A stretch of 64,000 nt of DNA from Legionella brunensis (GCF_001467025.1 NZ_LNXV01000033.1:1-64000); one strand, 5' to 3'. Shown: positions 8,124 through 17,521, numbered from the stretch's first letter. Numbers and translations: made by a program. Notes: a model not told the origin generated them from the sequence alone.

Positions 8124-8929
8124 AAATTGCTCATATTTCTGATTTACATTTTGGTATGCATTTGCCAGCTGTCTTAGATGCTTTTATAGAAAGTATACAT
8201 AAGATAGAGCCTGAAATAGTGATTATTTCAGGGGATGTGACGCAGCGTGCAAAAAACTATCAATTCGAACTCTTATGCTCTTTTCTGGGACAAGTGCCAG
8301 GAACTATTTTAGTCGTACCGGGTAATCATGATGTGCCATTTTATAATTTTTGGGCTCGATTAATACATCCATTTAAAACTTACAATAATTACATAGGGAA
8401 GCACTTTAAAACAGAATTTTGTAATGATGAAATCGCAATTTTAGGGGTTAATAGTGTCAATCCTTTAAAAGGTATAAAGGGTAAATTAACCAATTCAGTA
8501 CTTGATAAAATCAATAGTTTTTTTGTTGAGAAAAAGAAAAATTCAAATATTTTATTTTTTCATCATAATTTTGATCATATTGAAGGGCTTCATAAGCCTT
8601 TGGAAAATGAAAGTCAATTTTTAAGTTATTTGCGACAGAGCAATATAGATGTAGTTTGTACAGGTCATCTCCATTATGCCAATGTTGGTTTGATCAGAAA
8701 AAATACTAATAGGGTTTGCTTAGTGTTGCATGCAGGCAGTTTGCTATGCAGTAGAAAAAAAGACAATATGAATAGCTATTTTTCTATCGATATCAATGCT
8801 GAGCAATGTTCTGTAGATTGGCATGTCTTTAGGAATAATCAATTTGAAATCCACAAAAATTATACGGTTAATTTTGCTGATAAAGAGTTCAAACTTAAAT
8901 TTGAAGATGAGGATAGTGGAGCTCTTTAA
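8120..8929 (+). CDS. Calcineurin-like metallophosphoesterase
   Basis: This 269-residue protein carries all the metal-binding signatures of the family: DLH at 8-10, GDV at 38-40, GNHD at 68-71, HH at 148-149 and GHLH at 182-185. It is expected to use two metal ions and hydrolyse phosphomono- or diesters. The family also includes UDP-2,3-diacylglucosamine hydrolase LpxH and cyclic-nucleotide phosphodiesterases, so the substrate is open. The ATGA overlap with the lipid-kinase gene suggests a phospholipid or glycerophosphodiester substrate. The C-terminal 30 residues are acidic (FEDEDSGAL), with no signal peptide or membrane segment. Confidence 0.83.
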   Translation: MKIAHISDLHFGMHLPAVLDAFIESIHKIEPEIVIISGDVTQRAKNYQFELLCSFLGQVPGTILVVPGNHDVPFYNFWARLIHPFKTYNNYIGKHFKTEFCNDEIAILGVNSVNPLKGIKGKLTNSVLDKINSFFVEKKKNSNILFFHHNFDHIEGLHKPLENESQFLSYLRQSNIDVVCTGHLHYANVGLIRKNTNRVCLVLHAGSLLCSRKKDNMNSYFSIDINAEQCSVDWHVFRNNQFEIHKNYTVNFADKEFKLKFEDEDSGAL

Positions 8930-9012
8930 TTGAGCTTGCGAAGCCAATTGCTACGCGGAGTATCATTATTAGATCACCAGCTGATATGGGCCAGTGATCT
9001 GAGCTGGATGTT

Positions 9013-9945
9013 TTAATCATTTAACCAATCTTGAGCTGGTAAAAAATCGGTATAAAGTTTTGCTTCGGCACTATCTTTTTCGGGTTGCCAATTATATTTC
9101 CAATGCACCTCTGGGGGTAATGACATTAAAATAGATTCTGTTCTACCGCCTGATTGTAGGCCGAATAAGGTGCCGCGATCATAAACTAAATTAAACTCTA
9201 CATAACGTCCTCGTCTGTACAGCTGAAAGGCTTTTTCTTGCGGTCCATACGGTAACTCTTTTCGCTTTCTGACGATGGGCTCATAAGCTTTTATAAAATG
9301 ATCACCAATACTCCTCATTAAAGCAAAACTATTCTCAAATCCTCCCTGATTAAAATCATCAAAGAACAGTCCGCCGATTCCTCTAGCTTCTTGGCGGTGT
9401 TTGAGATAGAAATACTGATCACACCAAGCTTTAAATTTAGGGTAAATATCCGTACCAAAGGGTTGACATGCAGTAAAGGCCGTTTCATGCCAATGCTTGC
9501 AGTCTTCGCGAAATCCATAATAAGGTGTGAGATCAAAACCACCGCCAAACCACCAAACTGGATGGCTGTTTTCCTTTTCTGCTAAGAAAAAGCGAACATT
9601 GGCATGGGAAGTAGGGACATAGGGATTATCCGGATGGATAACTAATGATACCCCTAAAGCATGAAACCGACGGCCTGCTAATTCAGTTCTATGAGCCGTC
9701 GCTGATGGTGGCAGCTCTTCCCCTGAGACATGAGAAAAATTGACGCCAGCTTTCGCAAACACTTTTCCTTCATTCAAAACGCGCGTAATTCCTCCACCAC
9801 CTTGAGGTCTCACCCAACTATCCACTATAAATTGATTTTTACCATCCAGCGTTTCCAATGTGTTACAAATATTGTTTTGAAGCTGCAACAAATAAGATTT
9901 GATTAAATCGATAGCATTAGAGGGTAATTCATTAATTTGGTTCAT
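9013..9945 (-). CDS. hemF: Oxygen-dependent coproporphyrinogen III oxidase
   Basis: This enzyme converts coproporphyrinogen III to protoporphyrinogen IX using O2, in the cytoplasm, during haem synthesis. The 310-residue length is normal. Family hallmarks are visible: [13 protein letters not shown] near 44-56, the [10 protein letters not shown] segment near 133-142, [11 protein letters not shown] near 188-198, and the C-terminal [19 protein letters not shown]. The ribosome binding site AGGAG precedes the ATG. It is transcribed away from flgB, sharing the intergenic region that holds the sigma-54 promoter. Confidence 0.97.
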   Translation of the reverse strand: MNQINELPSNAIDLIKSYLLQLQNNICNTLETLDGKNQFIVDSWVRPQGGGGITRVLNEGKVFAKAGVNFSHVSGEELPPSATAHRTELAGRRFHALGVSLVIHPDNPYVPTSHANVRFFLAEKENSHPVWWFGGGFDLTPYYGFREDCKHWHETAFTACQPFGTDIYPKFKAWCDQYFYLKHRQEARGIGGLFFDDFNQGGFENSFALMRSIGDHFIKAYEPIVRKRKELPYGPQEKAFQLYRRGRYVEFNLVYDRGTLFGLQSGGRTESILMSLPPEVHWKYNWQPEKDSAEAKLYTDFLPAQDWLND

Positions 9946-10098
9946 CGTTTGCTCCTAATACACGTTTAGGACATCAGCAACATTAGAGAGAGTTTGCTAT
10001 TAGGCGATTGCAAACCTTGCTCATTCTACCTTGTTAATCAATCCAAAGCCAACGCATTAGACTTTTTTCGAAATCAAATAAGGTAGTAAGTTAATTAT

Positions 10099-10114
10099 TG
10101 GCATGCCATTTGCT
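10099..10114 (+). promoter_or_regulatory. Sigma-54 promoter of the flgB operon
   Basis: TGGCAT (10099-10104) and TTTGCT (10109-10114) carry GG and GC exactly ten bases apart, the invariant spacing of -24/-12 promoters, and match TGGCAC-N5-TTGCW at nearly every important base. Initiation would be near 10125, about 25 nt before the flgB ATG. Legionella flagellar rod/hook genes are known to depend on RpoN and FleQ, which agrees. No FleQ site was identified. Confidence 0.85.
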
Positions 10115-10149
10115 TCACTGCTACTAATAGCTTAAAGGGAGTTTAATCA

Positions 10150-10545
10150 ATGGTCTTGGATTTAGACAATTATTTGGGAATTCATGCAAAGGCGTTGATG
10201 GTTCGCGATCAACGTGCTTCACAGCTTGCTATGAACTTGGCAAACGTGAATACACCTAACTACAAAGCGAAGGATATCGATTTTAAAAATGTATTGAATC
10301 AAGCAATGACAGCATCCTCTTCGCAAGAAATGGCAGTAGATAAGCCTAATCATATTGTTGGCCAAAGCGACTTTGAAGGTCAATTTAAATATCGCACACC
10401 CAGTCATATCACTTTAGATGGGAATACTGTGGATAAAAATTTGGAAGCAACAGAATTTGCGCGAAATGCAATGGCTTACCAGGCTAGTCTAACATTTCTT
10501 GATGGTAAAATTAAATCCATGCTCACTGCGTTGAAAGGGGAATAA
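10150..10545 (+). CDS. flgB: Flagellar basal-body rod protein FlgB
   Basis: This proximal-rod subunit is exported by the flagellar type III apparatus and joins the MS ring to the rod. The protein is 131 residues, typical for FlgB. The N-terminal rod motif MNLANVNTPNYKAKDIDF and the C-terminal heptad region (TEFARNAMAYQASLTFLDGKI) are present; both ends form the coiled-coil D0 domain. It is first in an eleven-gene operon behind a sigma-54 promoter, and its stop is two bases before flgC. Confidence 0.96.
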   Translation: MVLDLDNYLGIHAKALMVRDQRASQLAMNLANVNTPNYKAKDIDFKNVLNQAMTASSSQEMAVDKPNHIVGQSDFEGQFKYRTPSHITLDGNTVDKNLEATEFARNAMAYQASLTFLDGKIKSMLTALKGE

Positions 10546-10547
10546 GA

Positions 10548-10973
10548 ATGTCTTCCTTAAATAATATATTTGATATAGCAGGTTCAGCTCTTGTTGCCGA
10601 AACTGCCCGGTTAACAACAAGCACTAGTAACATGAGTAATGCTAACGTTGTTACTAGCAATCCTGATGATACCTACAAGGCTCAGTATCCTGTTTTTAAA
10701 ACGATTCAGGATGAAGCACAAATGTGGATGGATAATCAGGTTAAGACCGGCGTTGAGGTAAGTGCTATTTATGAAAGTGAAGCTGAAGCTCTTAAGCAGT
10801 ATGAGCCAAATAATCCTCTGGCTGATGCTGATGGATTTGTTTATGCACCAAATATTAATTATGTTGCCGAAATAGCGAATATAATCTCAGCATCGAAAGC
10901 CTACCAAATGAATTTAGAGGTACTTAATACCTCTAAACAACTTATTCAAAGAACTTTACAACTTGGACAGTAA
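10548..10973 (+). CDS. flgC: Flagellar basal-body rod protein FlgC
   Basis: This is a proximal-rod component assembled after FlgB. The 141-residue protein has an N-terminal helix that normally carries the ANxxTxGY-type motif, here the less canonical SNMSNANVVTSNPDD. A conserved centre follows (YEPNNPLADADGFVYAPNINYVAE, written as a pattern in the family as P..P.AD..G.V..PN), then a C-terminal coiled-coil helix ending in RTLQLGQ. It starts two bases after flgB and ends 14 bases before flgD. Confidence 0.95.
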   Translation: MSSLNNIFDIAGSALVAETARLTTSTSNMSNANVVTSNPDDTYKAQYPVFKTIQDEAQMWMDNQVKTGVEVSAIYESEAEALKQYEPNNPLADADGFVYAPNINYVAEIANIISASKAYQMNLEVLNTSKQLIQRTLQLGQ

Positions 10974-10987
10974 GGGGGAATTAAGTA

Positions 10988-11656
10988 ATGACAATGAATT
11001 CAGTCAATGGAGCAACTAACCCTCTAATGGGACAAGGAGCGCCAGTTTCTCCAAAGAGTTTGGGCCAAAGTGATTTTTTAAGACTTATGGTCGCTCAAGT
11101 GCAGCACCAGGATCCTTTAGAACCACAAACAAATGGGGATTTCCTTTCTCAATTAGCGCAATTTAGCACGAATGATGGAATTACTAAAATGCAAGAATCA
11201 ATTCAAAATCTGGCTTCATCCTTGCAATCTAATCAAGCTCTTCAAGCCTCTGCATTAGTGGGACGCAAGGTTTTAGTAAACAGCAATGTAATGAATTTAG
11301 GACAAGAAGGTGAAGCAAAAGCTGCAGTTGATGTCCCTGCAGGAGTTGATAATCTAAATGCTGAAATTTACTCCGAGTCAGGCGAGCTAATACGAAAGAT
11401 TCCTTTAGGTCAACAAAGTGCAGGGCTTTGTGAATTTAGCTGGGATGGGTTTAATCAAAAAGGTGAAAGAGTACCTGCGGGAAAATACACAGTTAAAGTA
11501 AATGGCATATACTCAGGACAAGAGGTCGCTTTAAAAACCATGACTGCCGCTAATGTTGATAGTGTAAGTCTTGGCCAAAATGGTGAGGGCGTAAAGCTTA
11601 ACGTAGCGGGAGTTGGATCGGTATCATTGAATGATGTTAAACAAATCACAGGATAA
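10988..11656 (+). CDS. flgD: Flagellar hook-capping protein FlgD
   Basis: FlgD is the scaffold at the tip of the growing hook that lets FlgE subunits polymerise; it is lost from the finished flagellum. At 222 residues it has the family's N-terminal segment (FLRLMVAQVQHQDPLEP near 30-47, SQLAQFSTNDGI near 54) and a FlnC/tudor-like C-terminal domain with the FSWDGFNQKGERVPAGKY motif. GGGGGAATTA upstream provides the ribosome binding site. It lies between flgC and flgE as usual. Confidence 0.95.
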   Translation: MTMNSVNGATNPLMGQGAPVSPKSLGQSDFLRLMVAQVQHQDPLEPQTNGDFLSQLAQFSTNDGITKMQESIQNLASSLQSNQALQASALVGRKVLVNSNVMNLGQEGEAKAAVDVPAGVDNLNAEIYSESGELIRKIPLGQQSAGLCEFSWDGFNQKGERVPAGKYTVKVNGIYSGQEVALKTMTAANVDSVSLGQNGEGVKLNVAGVGSVSLNDVKQITG

Positions 11657-11748
11657 GATTAATTAATACCAAAATTTATTAATCTGTCCATTATCTCAGG
11701 CAAAAGGTTTTAGTTAGGCTTGAGTATCATTTTCTGCAGGAGGCAATT

Positions 11749-13062
11749 ATGGTATTTGGAACAGCACTTAGTGGAATTCAAGCAGCCAGCAAAGATTTGG
11801 ATGTCATTGGCAATAACATCGCTAACTCACCTACTATAGGATTTAAGAGCTCGCGTGCAGAATTTGCTGATGTTTATGCTGTAGGCTCTTATGGAGGGGG
11901 GAGCAATTCAGTAGGAAGTGGTGTTCGTTTATCCCGAGTACAGCAAAATTTTGGTCAGGGGAATTTTACTTTTACTAACAATAGTCTTGATCTCGCTGTC
12001 AGTGGCTCAGGATTTTTCATTTTAAATGATCAGGGTTCAAAGGTTTATACTAGAGCAGGGGCTTTCGGTTTAGATAATCAAGGGTTTATTGTTAATAGTA
12101 CCAATCAAAATCTGACCGGGTTGCTTGCTGATGCTGATGGTAATGTCACTAGTGTATCGGGAAATCTTCAAGTTAATACGTCAAATATAAATCCAAATGC
12201 TACGACCTCTGTAACGAGTGGAGTAAATTTATACGCTAAAGCGACAGCTCCGACAGTTGACTGGACTGGTGGAGCCACTCCGGCACAAGATACTTATAAT
12301 AATGCAACATCAACAACTATTTATGATAGTTTGGGTAATTCGCATGTTCTATCGATGTATTTTATTCATGCTGATTCCGCTGCTGTCTTAGGTGACCCAA
12401 ACGCCTCTTCCCCTCCTGGGACGCAGAATCAATGGTATGTTGCTTTTCAACTCGATAATCAAAATTTACCTGCAAACGTCGGACCTAATAATACAGATAA
12501 CTTATATCGAGTGAATTTTAATAGCGATGGCTCTTTTAACAGTGCCCTAGATACTACGAATACAGCATTAACAAACAATCTAATTCCACTGTCAATGACG
12601 CTGTCGAATGGTGCAGACCCATTAAACTTTAATGTGGATTTTTCCGATAGCACGCAATTTGGTAGCCCGTTTGCTGTCCAGTCAAATACCCAGAATGGTT
12701 ATACGACGGGGCGGTTGGATGGTTTGGATATTGATGAGCAAGGAATTCTATTTGGCCGTTATACGAATGGACAATCCCGAGTGATGGGGCAAATACAATT
12801 AGCAAATTTTGCAAACCCAGACGGTTTGCAATCATTAGGAAATACCAGTTGGGCTGAAACATCTGCTTCTGGACAGGGATTAATCAGCAATCCTGGCACA
12901 GCTAGTCTTGGCTTGATCCAATCAGGAGCCTTGGAGGAGTCCAATGTTGATCTAACGGGTGAATTAGTTAATTTGATTGGAGCTCAACGCGATTTTCAAG
13001 CCAATGCTCAAACCATTCGGACAGCAGATGCGGTAACGCAAACTATTATTAATATTCGCTAA
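11749..13062 (+). CDS. flgE: Flagellar hook protein FlgE
   Basis: FlgE is the structural subunit of the flagellar hook. The 437-residue protein has the N-terminal rod/hook motif (LDVIGNNIANSPTIGFKSSR) and the D1 segment with DLAVSGSGFFIL near 81. A variable centre follows, then the C-terminal coiled-coil helix ending in RTADAVTQTIINIR. AGGAGG precedes the ATG. The 92-base gap from flgD shows no obvious sigma-54 site. A strong terminator-like hairpin follows immediately after its stop, unusual inside the operon. Confidence 0.95.
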   Translation: MVFGTALSGIQAASKDLDVIGNNIANSPTIGFKSSRAEFADVYAVGSYGGGSNSVGSGVRLSRVQQNFGQGNFTFTNNSLDLAVSGSGFFILNDQGSKVYTRAGAFGLDNQGFIVNSTNQNLTGLLADADGNVTSVSGNLQVNTSNINPNATTSVTSGVNLYAKATAPTVDWTGGATPAQDTYNNATSTTIYDSLGNSHVLSMYFIHADSAAVLGDPNASSPPGTQNQWYVAFQLDNQNLPANVGPNNTDNLYRVNFNSDGSFNSALDTTNTALTNNLIPLSMTLSNGADPLNFNVDFSDSTQFGSPFAVQSNTQNGYTTGRLDGLDIDEQGILFGRYTNGQSRVMGQIQLANFANPDGLQSLGNTSWAETSASGQGLISNPGTASLGLIQSGALEESNVDLTGELVNLIGAQRDFQANAQTIRTADAVTQTIINIR

Positions 13063-13063
13063 T

Positions 13064-13091
13064 AAAAAACCGTGGTGAGCCACGGTTTTTT
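13064..13091 (+). terminator. Rho-independent terminator between flgE and flgF
   Basis: AAAAAACCGTGG and CCACGGTTTTTT form a perfect 12-bp inverted repeat around a TGAG loop, with the right arm itself providing the T-tract. It starts two bases after the flgE stop and ends 18 bases before the flgF start. By textbook criteria it is an intrinsic terminator and, because of the A-tract, could work in both directions. In an otherwise continuous operon it probably lowers the dose of flgF-flgL relative to FlgE. Confidence 0.85.
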
Positions 13092-13109
13092 GAATCATAA
13101 GAGGTGATT

Positions 13110-13847
13110 ATGGAACCGGTGCTTTATAATGCAATGAGTGGGTCAAAAACTGATTTTCATAAACAAAATATTAACACGAATAATTTAGCCAATATTAATA
13201 CTCCTGGATTTAAAGCAGATATCTTCCAGGCTCAATCTATGTATGTAACTGGGGCTGCAGAAACATCGGAAGCTTTTGTTGTTCAAACGGAGAATGCAAC
13301 GGATTTTACGGATGGTTCATTGATAACAACTGGACGAGATTTGGATGTAGCAGTACAAGGAGATGGCTGGTTTGCAGTTCAAGATTCTCAAGGCAAGGAA
13401 GCTTACACTCGAGGAGGAGACTTTCATCTGACGGAAAATGGTATGTTAGTGACCGCCTCAAATAGGCCAGTTTTAGGTGATGGTGGGCCTATCTCAATTC
13501 CTCCAGCTCAACGCATCGAAATTGGAAATGATGGTACCATATCTGTCGTTCCTTTGGATGGGGATCCAGATACGCTCGCAGTAATTGATAGATTAAAGCT
13601 TGTTAAATTAGATCCTAAAAATATAACGAAAAATGTCGATGGGCTAATGACATTAAAACAGGGTGGAACCGCACCCAGCGATGCTTCCATCACCATAGTG
13701 AAAGGCGCTTTGGAGAATAGTAACGTTAATGCTGTTGGAGAAATGGTTGATTTAATAGCCACCGGACGAGAGTATGATTCGCAAATGAAGGTAATGCAAA
13801 TTGCTGATGAAGACTCACAGAAATTGGCACAACTTTTGCAGATATGA
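13110..13847 (+). CDS. flgF: Flagellar basal-body rod protein FlgF
   Basis: FlgF is a proximal-rod protein between FlgB/C and FlgG. The 245-residue protein has N-terminal NNLANINTPGFKAD and the central RDLDVAVQGDGWFAVQ typical of FlgE/F/G proteins. The C-terminal segment VNAVGEMVDLIATGREYDSQMKVM shows the usual rod-protein pattern. ATG 13110 is chosen because AGAGG sits about six bases upstream; an in-frame GTG at 13104 overlaps that site. It is the first gene after the intra-operon hairpin. Confidence 0.94.
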   Translation: MEPVLYNAMSGSKTDFHKQNINTNNLANINTPGFKADIFQAQSMYVTGAAETSEAFVVQTENATDFTDGSLITTGRDLDVAVQGDGWFAVQDSQGKEAYTRGGDFHLTENGMLVTASNRPVLGDGGPISIPPAQRIEIGNDGTISVVPLDGDPDTLAVIDRLKLVKLDPKNITKNVDGLMTLKQGGTAPSDASITIVKGALENSNVNAVGEMVDLIATGREYDSQMKVMQIADEDSQKLAQLLQI

Positions 13848-13886
13848 TTTTGAAAAGCCTAATAAAAATAATAACAAGGAATGGCT

Positions 13887-14672
13887 ATGGAACCAGCATT
13901 ATGGGTTAGTAAAACGGGACTTGATGCGCAAGATAAAAACATTGCTAATATTGCGAATAACCTGGCTAACGTCAATACCACCGGTTTTAAAAAGGGAAGG
14001 GCAGTATTCGAAGATTTAATTTATCAAAACTTACGCCAGGCTGGAGCACAATCAACGCAAAGCACAGAAATACCCACCGGTATTAATATGGGTACTGGTG
14101 TCCATATGGTTTCTACTCAAAAAATATTTAACCAGGGCAGTATACAAAATACTCAAAATCCTTTGGATGTTGCTATTCAGGGACGTGGTTTTTTAAAAGT
14201 ATTATTACCTGATGGGACAGAAGCTTATACACGCGATGGCACATTGCAGGGTGATTCTCAAGGGCAATTAGTTACAGCGAACGGGTATGTGGTACAACCA
14301 CCGATTACCATTCCTGAACAAACACTGAGTGTGACAATTGGTACTGATGGTACGGTCACAGCATTGGTTGCGGGTAATAATGTCCCAACACAAATTGGTA
14401 CATTAGAGTTAACCGATTTTATCAACCCAGCAGGTTTGCAACCTATGGGGCAGAACTTGTTTCTAGAGACGGTAGCAAGCGGACCTGCACAGACTGATAA
14501 TCCAGGAAATGCTGGATTAGGAACCTTGCTACAAGGATCTTTAGAGTCTTCTAACGTCAATGTTGTGGAAGAATTGGTCAATATGATTCAAGCGCAACGT
14601 AGCTACGAAATTACCGCTAAAGGTATTCAGACAGTAGATAACATGTTGCAATACTTGACTCAAACGGTGTAA
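13887..14672 (+). CDS. flgG: Flagellar distal-rod protein FlgG
   Basis: FlgG forms the distal rod (drive shaft) that crosses the P and L rings. The 261-residue protein begins MEPALWVSKTGLDAQD, has NNLANVNTTGFKKGRAVFEDL, the central DVAIQGRGFLKV and the C-terminal VNVVEELVNMIQAQRSYE, all highly conserved in FlgG. AAGGA at 13876-13880 touches the ATG at 13881 but is six bases from ATG 13887, so the latter is preferred. Confidence 0.95.
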   Translation: MEPALWVSKTGLDAQDKNIANIANNLANVNTTGFKKGRAVFEDLIYQNLRQAGAQSTQSTEIPTGINMGTGVHMVSTQKIFNQGSIQNTQNPLDVAIQGRGFLKVLLPDGTEAYTRDGTLQGDSQGQLVTANGYVVQPPITIPEQTLSVTIGTDGTVTALVAGNNVPTQIGTLELTDFINPAGLQPMGQNLFLETVASGPAQTDNPGNAGLGTLLQGSLESSNVNVVEELVNMIQAQRSYEITAKGIQTVDNMLQYLTQTV

Positions 14673-14685
14673 CAGGAAGTTAGTG

Positions 14686-15375
14686 ATGACTATTCGGTTT
14701 TTGCTTGGGTTGGTAATGCTTTATTTATTGGCGGGCTGTGAGGCATTAAATCCTCCCTATCCCGGGACGCAGCCTGATTTTGCACCTACCTATCCAACAG
14801 GACCGGATCCAAAGCAAACTCGTCATGTTAATGGTGCTATTTATAATGCAGAGACGGCTTTGCCCTTATTTGAAACGCCAAGAGCAAGACATCCTGGCGA
14901 TATTGTCACAGTGATGTTGATAGAAAAGACAGATGCTCAGAAGCGGGCAATTACCCGTCAACGTAAAAATGACAAAACTCAGATATTTAATGCTACTTTC
15001 CTTGGAAGGCCTATTGCATTAGGCGGTGGTTACAGCATGGACTTTGATTTGGACGCCAAGCGTAAATTTGAGGGTGAGGGACAATCTGTTCAAAATAATA
15101 AATTGGCAGGAAGTATTTCTGTGACAGTAGCTAAAGTTTTGGCCAATGGAAGTATGGTTGTGCAAGGCGAAAAATGGATTCACATTAACCAAGGTAGTGA
15201 ATTTGTAAGATTGTCAGGAATTATTAGACCACAAGATATTCGACCTGATAATACAATTACCTCAGATAGAATTGCTAACGCAAGAATTGCTTATGGTGGC
15301 ACAGGTCAAATTAATAATACCAATGCACAGGGTTGGTTTTCGCGGTTTATTTGGGGGCCTCTCTTTCCTGTATGA
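14686..15375 (+). CDS. flgH: Flagellar L-ring lipoprotein FlgH
   Basis: FlgH is the outer-membrane L-ring subunit, lipidated and exported by Sec. The N-terminus is a lipoprotein signal with lipobox LLAGC, giving Cys18 as the acylated residue. The family region HPGDIVTVMLIEKTDAQ and the C-terminal IRPQDIRPDNTITSDRIANARI are present. The protein is 229 residues. ATG 14686 has AGGAAG six bases upstream; an in-frame GTG at 14683 is a weaker alternative. A 127-base gap separates it from flgI. Confidence 0.95.
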   Translation: MTIRFLLGLVMLYLLAGCEALNPPYPGTQPDFAPTYPTGPDPKQTRHVNGAIYNAETALPLFETPRARHPGDIVTVMLIEKTDAQKRAITRQRKNDKTQIFNATFLGRPIALGGGYSMDFDLDAKRKFEGEGQSVQNNKLAGSISVTVAKVLANGSMVVQGEKWIHINQGSEFVRLSGIIRPQDIRPDNTITSDRIANARIAYGGTGQINNTNAQGWFSRFIWGPLFPV

Positions 15376-15502
15376 TGTTGTTAGTGTACTGCTATCATCC
15401 TTTATTGTGAGGGGGGAATAAACGCTATAAGTTAGACCTTGAGTTTGACTCTAGGCTTATAAAGCTATGAGATTATTGATTTTAAGATAACAGGACGAAT
15501 CA

Positions 15503-16606
15503 ATGCGTAAATGGCATATTGCATTCTTATTAATTTTTTTGAATATATTAGGCTCTTATGTCTATGCTGAGCGCATTAAAGATATTGCTACTTTAGCGGG
15601 TGTTCGTACTAACCAATTGGTTGGTTATGGTCTTGTTGTAGGTCTTGATGGGACTGGCGATCGTGCAGGTACTCGATTTACCGAGCAAAGTTTTGCAAAT
15701 ATGCTGATACAGCTAGGTATTAATATCCCTCCCGGAACAAAACTTAATTCAAAAAATATTGCGGCAGTGATGATTACAGCCAATCTCAGTACCTTTATGA
15801 AGAAAGGGCAGACATTGGATGTGAATGTCTCTTCCATTGGTGATTCCAAAAGTTTACGTGGAGGTACCTTGCTAATGACTCCGCTTAAAGGAGCGGATGG
15901 TCGTGTGTATGCAATGGCACAAGGTAATATAACTGTTGTCGCATTAGCTGTAAGTGGTGATGATGGCTCCAGTGTCACAGTCAACGTGCCCAGCGGAGGA
16001 CGAATTGCAAATGGTGCTACTGTAGAAGTTGATATTCCAAATCCTTTCTATTTTTCAAGAACACTCACTTACAATTTACATCGTCCCGACTTTACCTCGG
16101 CAAAGCGGATGAGTGATGCAATCAATCAACTCATGGGGCCTGGTACAGCTCACCCGATTGACGCAGCCTCAGTGGAGGTCACTGCACCAAGGTCAGCTGC
16201 TCATCGCGTCGATTATGTTTCTGTATTGGAAAATATTGAATTTATACCGGGCGAAGCCGAAGCGAAAATAATTATTAATCCACGAACAGGTACTGTGGTT
16301 ATCGGTCAAGGAGTACTTGTGAAGCCGTCTGCAGTTTCACATGGCAATTTGATCGTAACGGTTAGTGAAAATCCCATTGTCAGCCAACCTAATCCCTTCG
16401 CCACAGGTCGTACGGTGGTGGTTCCTGATACGCAAATTAATGTAGAGCAAAAAAATAGCCGTACCTTCTTATTTGCTCCAGGAGCATCTTTAAAAGATAT
16501 TGTCAAAGCAATTAATGCGGTTGGCGCAACCCCTGCGGATTTGGTGGCTATTCTTGAAGCATTGCAACAGGTTGGTGCGTTAAATGCAACAATAATCATT
16601 ATTTAA
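15503..16606 (+). CDS. flgI: Flagellar P-ring protein FlgI
   Basis: FlgI is the periplasmic P-ring subunit, assembled around the rod in the peptidoglycan layer. The 367-residue protein has a cleavable signal (hydrophobic stretch ending in [11 protein letters not shown]). Characteristic segments are [27 protein letters not shown] and [17 protein letters not shown] with the C-terminal [20 protein letters not shown] precedes the ATG. The gap from flgH holds an imperfect hairpin at about 15422-15466 but no clear promoter. Confidence 0.96.
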   Translation: MRKWHIAFLLIFLNILGSYVYAERIKDIATLAGVRTNQLVGYGLVVGLDGTGDRAGTRFTEQSFANMLIQLGINIPPGTKLNSKNIAAVMITANLSTFMKKGQTLDVNVSSIGDSKSLRGGTLLMTPLKGADGRVYAMAQGNITVVALAVSGDDGSSVTVNVPSGGRIANGATVEVDIPNPFYFSRTLTYNLHRPDFTSAKRMSDAINQLMGPGTAHPIDAASVEVTAPRSAAHRVDYVSVLENIEFIPGEAEAKIIINPRTGTVVIGQGVLVKPSAVSHGNLIVTVSENPIVSQPNPFATGRTVVVPDTQINVEQKNSRTFLFAPGASLKDIVKAINAVGATPADLVAILEALQQVGALNATIIII

Positions 16607-16621
16607 CTTGGATGGTTAATT

Positions 16622-17521
16622 ATGGCAATTGATGGAATCGCTGTAAGTGATTTTAAAAATTTGCAAAATTTAAAACAGCAAGCTCAAACTGATGGACAAA
16701 AGGCTTTACCAGAGGTTTCAAAACAATTTGAAGCTATTTTTTTACAATCAATGCTAAAAAGTATGCGCATGGGAGGACAGTATTTTCTTGATGAATCAAG
16801 TCCTTTTAAAAGCGACACTGCTTCAACATTCCAAGATATGCTAGATGGGCAATATGCAAATAATATAGCTCATGGTCAGGGTATTGGTTTGGCTACTGTT
16901 TTAGCAAAGCAACTAGGACAATCTACAGAAAATAATACTAATAATAATCCGTTGCTGAACCAATCGTTATTACCATCCCGTATGGCTCCATTGCAGCCCT
17001 CAGTTCCAAAGGAAAATAGTCATGTTGAAGCTACAACAATTGATGAATTTGTAAAATCAATTTGGCCCTATGCTCGCCAAGCCGCTAATCTTTTAGGACT
17101 TGACCCTAAAATATTAATGGCACAAGCGGCTCTAGAAACAGGGTGGGGGCAGCATGTTACTAAAGGTGAGGACGGTAATAGTAGTAATAATTTATTTAAT
17201 ATTAAAGCAGCCCCTCAGGCACAGGATTCGGTCAAAATTAAAACAACGGAATATATTGCCGATACTCCTATTAAGGTCAATGCGTCTTTTCGCAAATATC
17301 CTTCAATAGAGCATAGTTTTAATGATTATGTAGCGTTAATTAAAGGGAGTGGTCGTTATGAAGCGGCTTTGGCAAATACTAAAGACCCTGAACGTTATGT
17401 TGGTGAATTACATCGAGCTGGCTATGCGACTGATCCTTGTTATGCTTCCAAGATATTGGCTATTTATCATGGAGATGAATTACAGCAGGCCTTGGAGCGA
17501 AATGGTTTTTCGTTGGAGTAG
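16622..17521 (+). CDS. flgJ: Flagellar rod-assembly protein FlgJ with muramidase domain
   Basis: FlgJ caps the rod during assembly and opens the peptidoglycan. The 299-residue protein is the two-domain type. An N-terminal rod-binding part (FEAIFLQSMLKSMRMGG near 38-54, SFQDMLDGQYA-like segment near 80) is joined by a Gln/Asn/Pro linker (about 100-138) to a C-terminal beta-N-acetylglucosaminidase domain. That domain has the catalytic region KILMAQAALETGWGQH (Glu at about 184). It follows flgI by 15 bases and precedes flgK. Confidence 0.95.
   Translation: MAIDGIAVSDFKNLQNLKQQAQTDGQKALPEVSKQFEAIFLQSMLKSMRMGGQYFLDESSPFKSDTASTFQDMLDGQYANNIAHGQGIGLATVLAKQLGQSTENNTNNNPLLNQSLLPSRMAPLQPSVPKENSHVEATTIDEFVKSIWPYARQAANLLGLDPKILMAQAALETGWGQHVTKGEDGNSSNNLFNIKAAPQAQDSVKIKTTEYIADTPIKVNASFRKYPSIEHSFNDYVALIKGSGRYEAALANTKDPERYVGELHRAGYATDPCYASKILAIYHGDELQQALERNGFSLE

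Noticed and set aside
11657-11748. A second sigma-54 promoter before flgE
   Set aside because: GG and GC pairs are present, but none with the required ten-base spacing and TTGC context.
15625-15984. A long minus-strand open frame opposite flgI (119 codons)
   Set aside because: It lies wholly inside a clearly identified gene, shows no family pattern and has no ribosome binding site; it is an antisense shadow.
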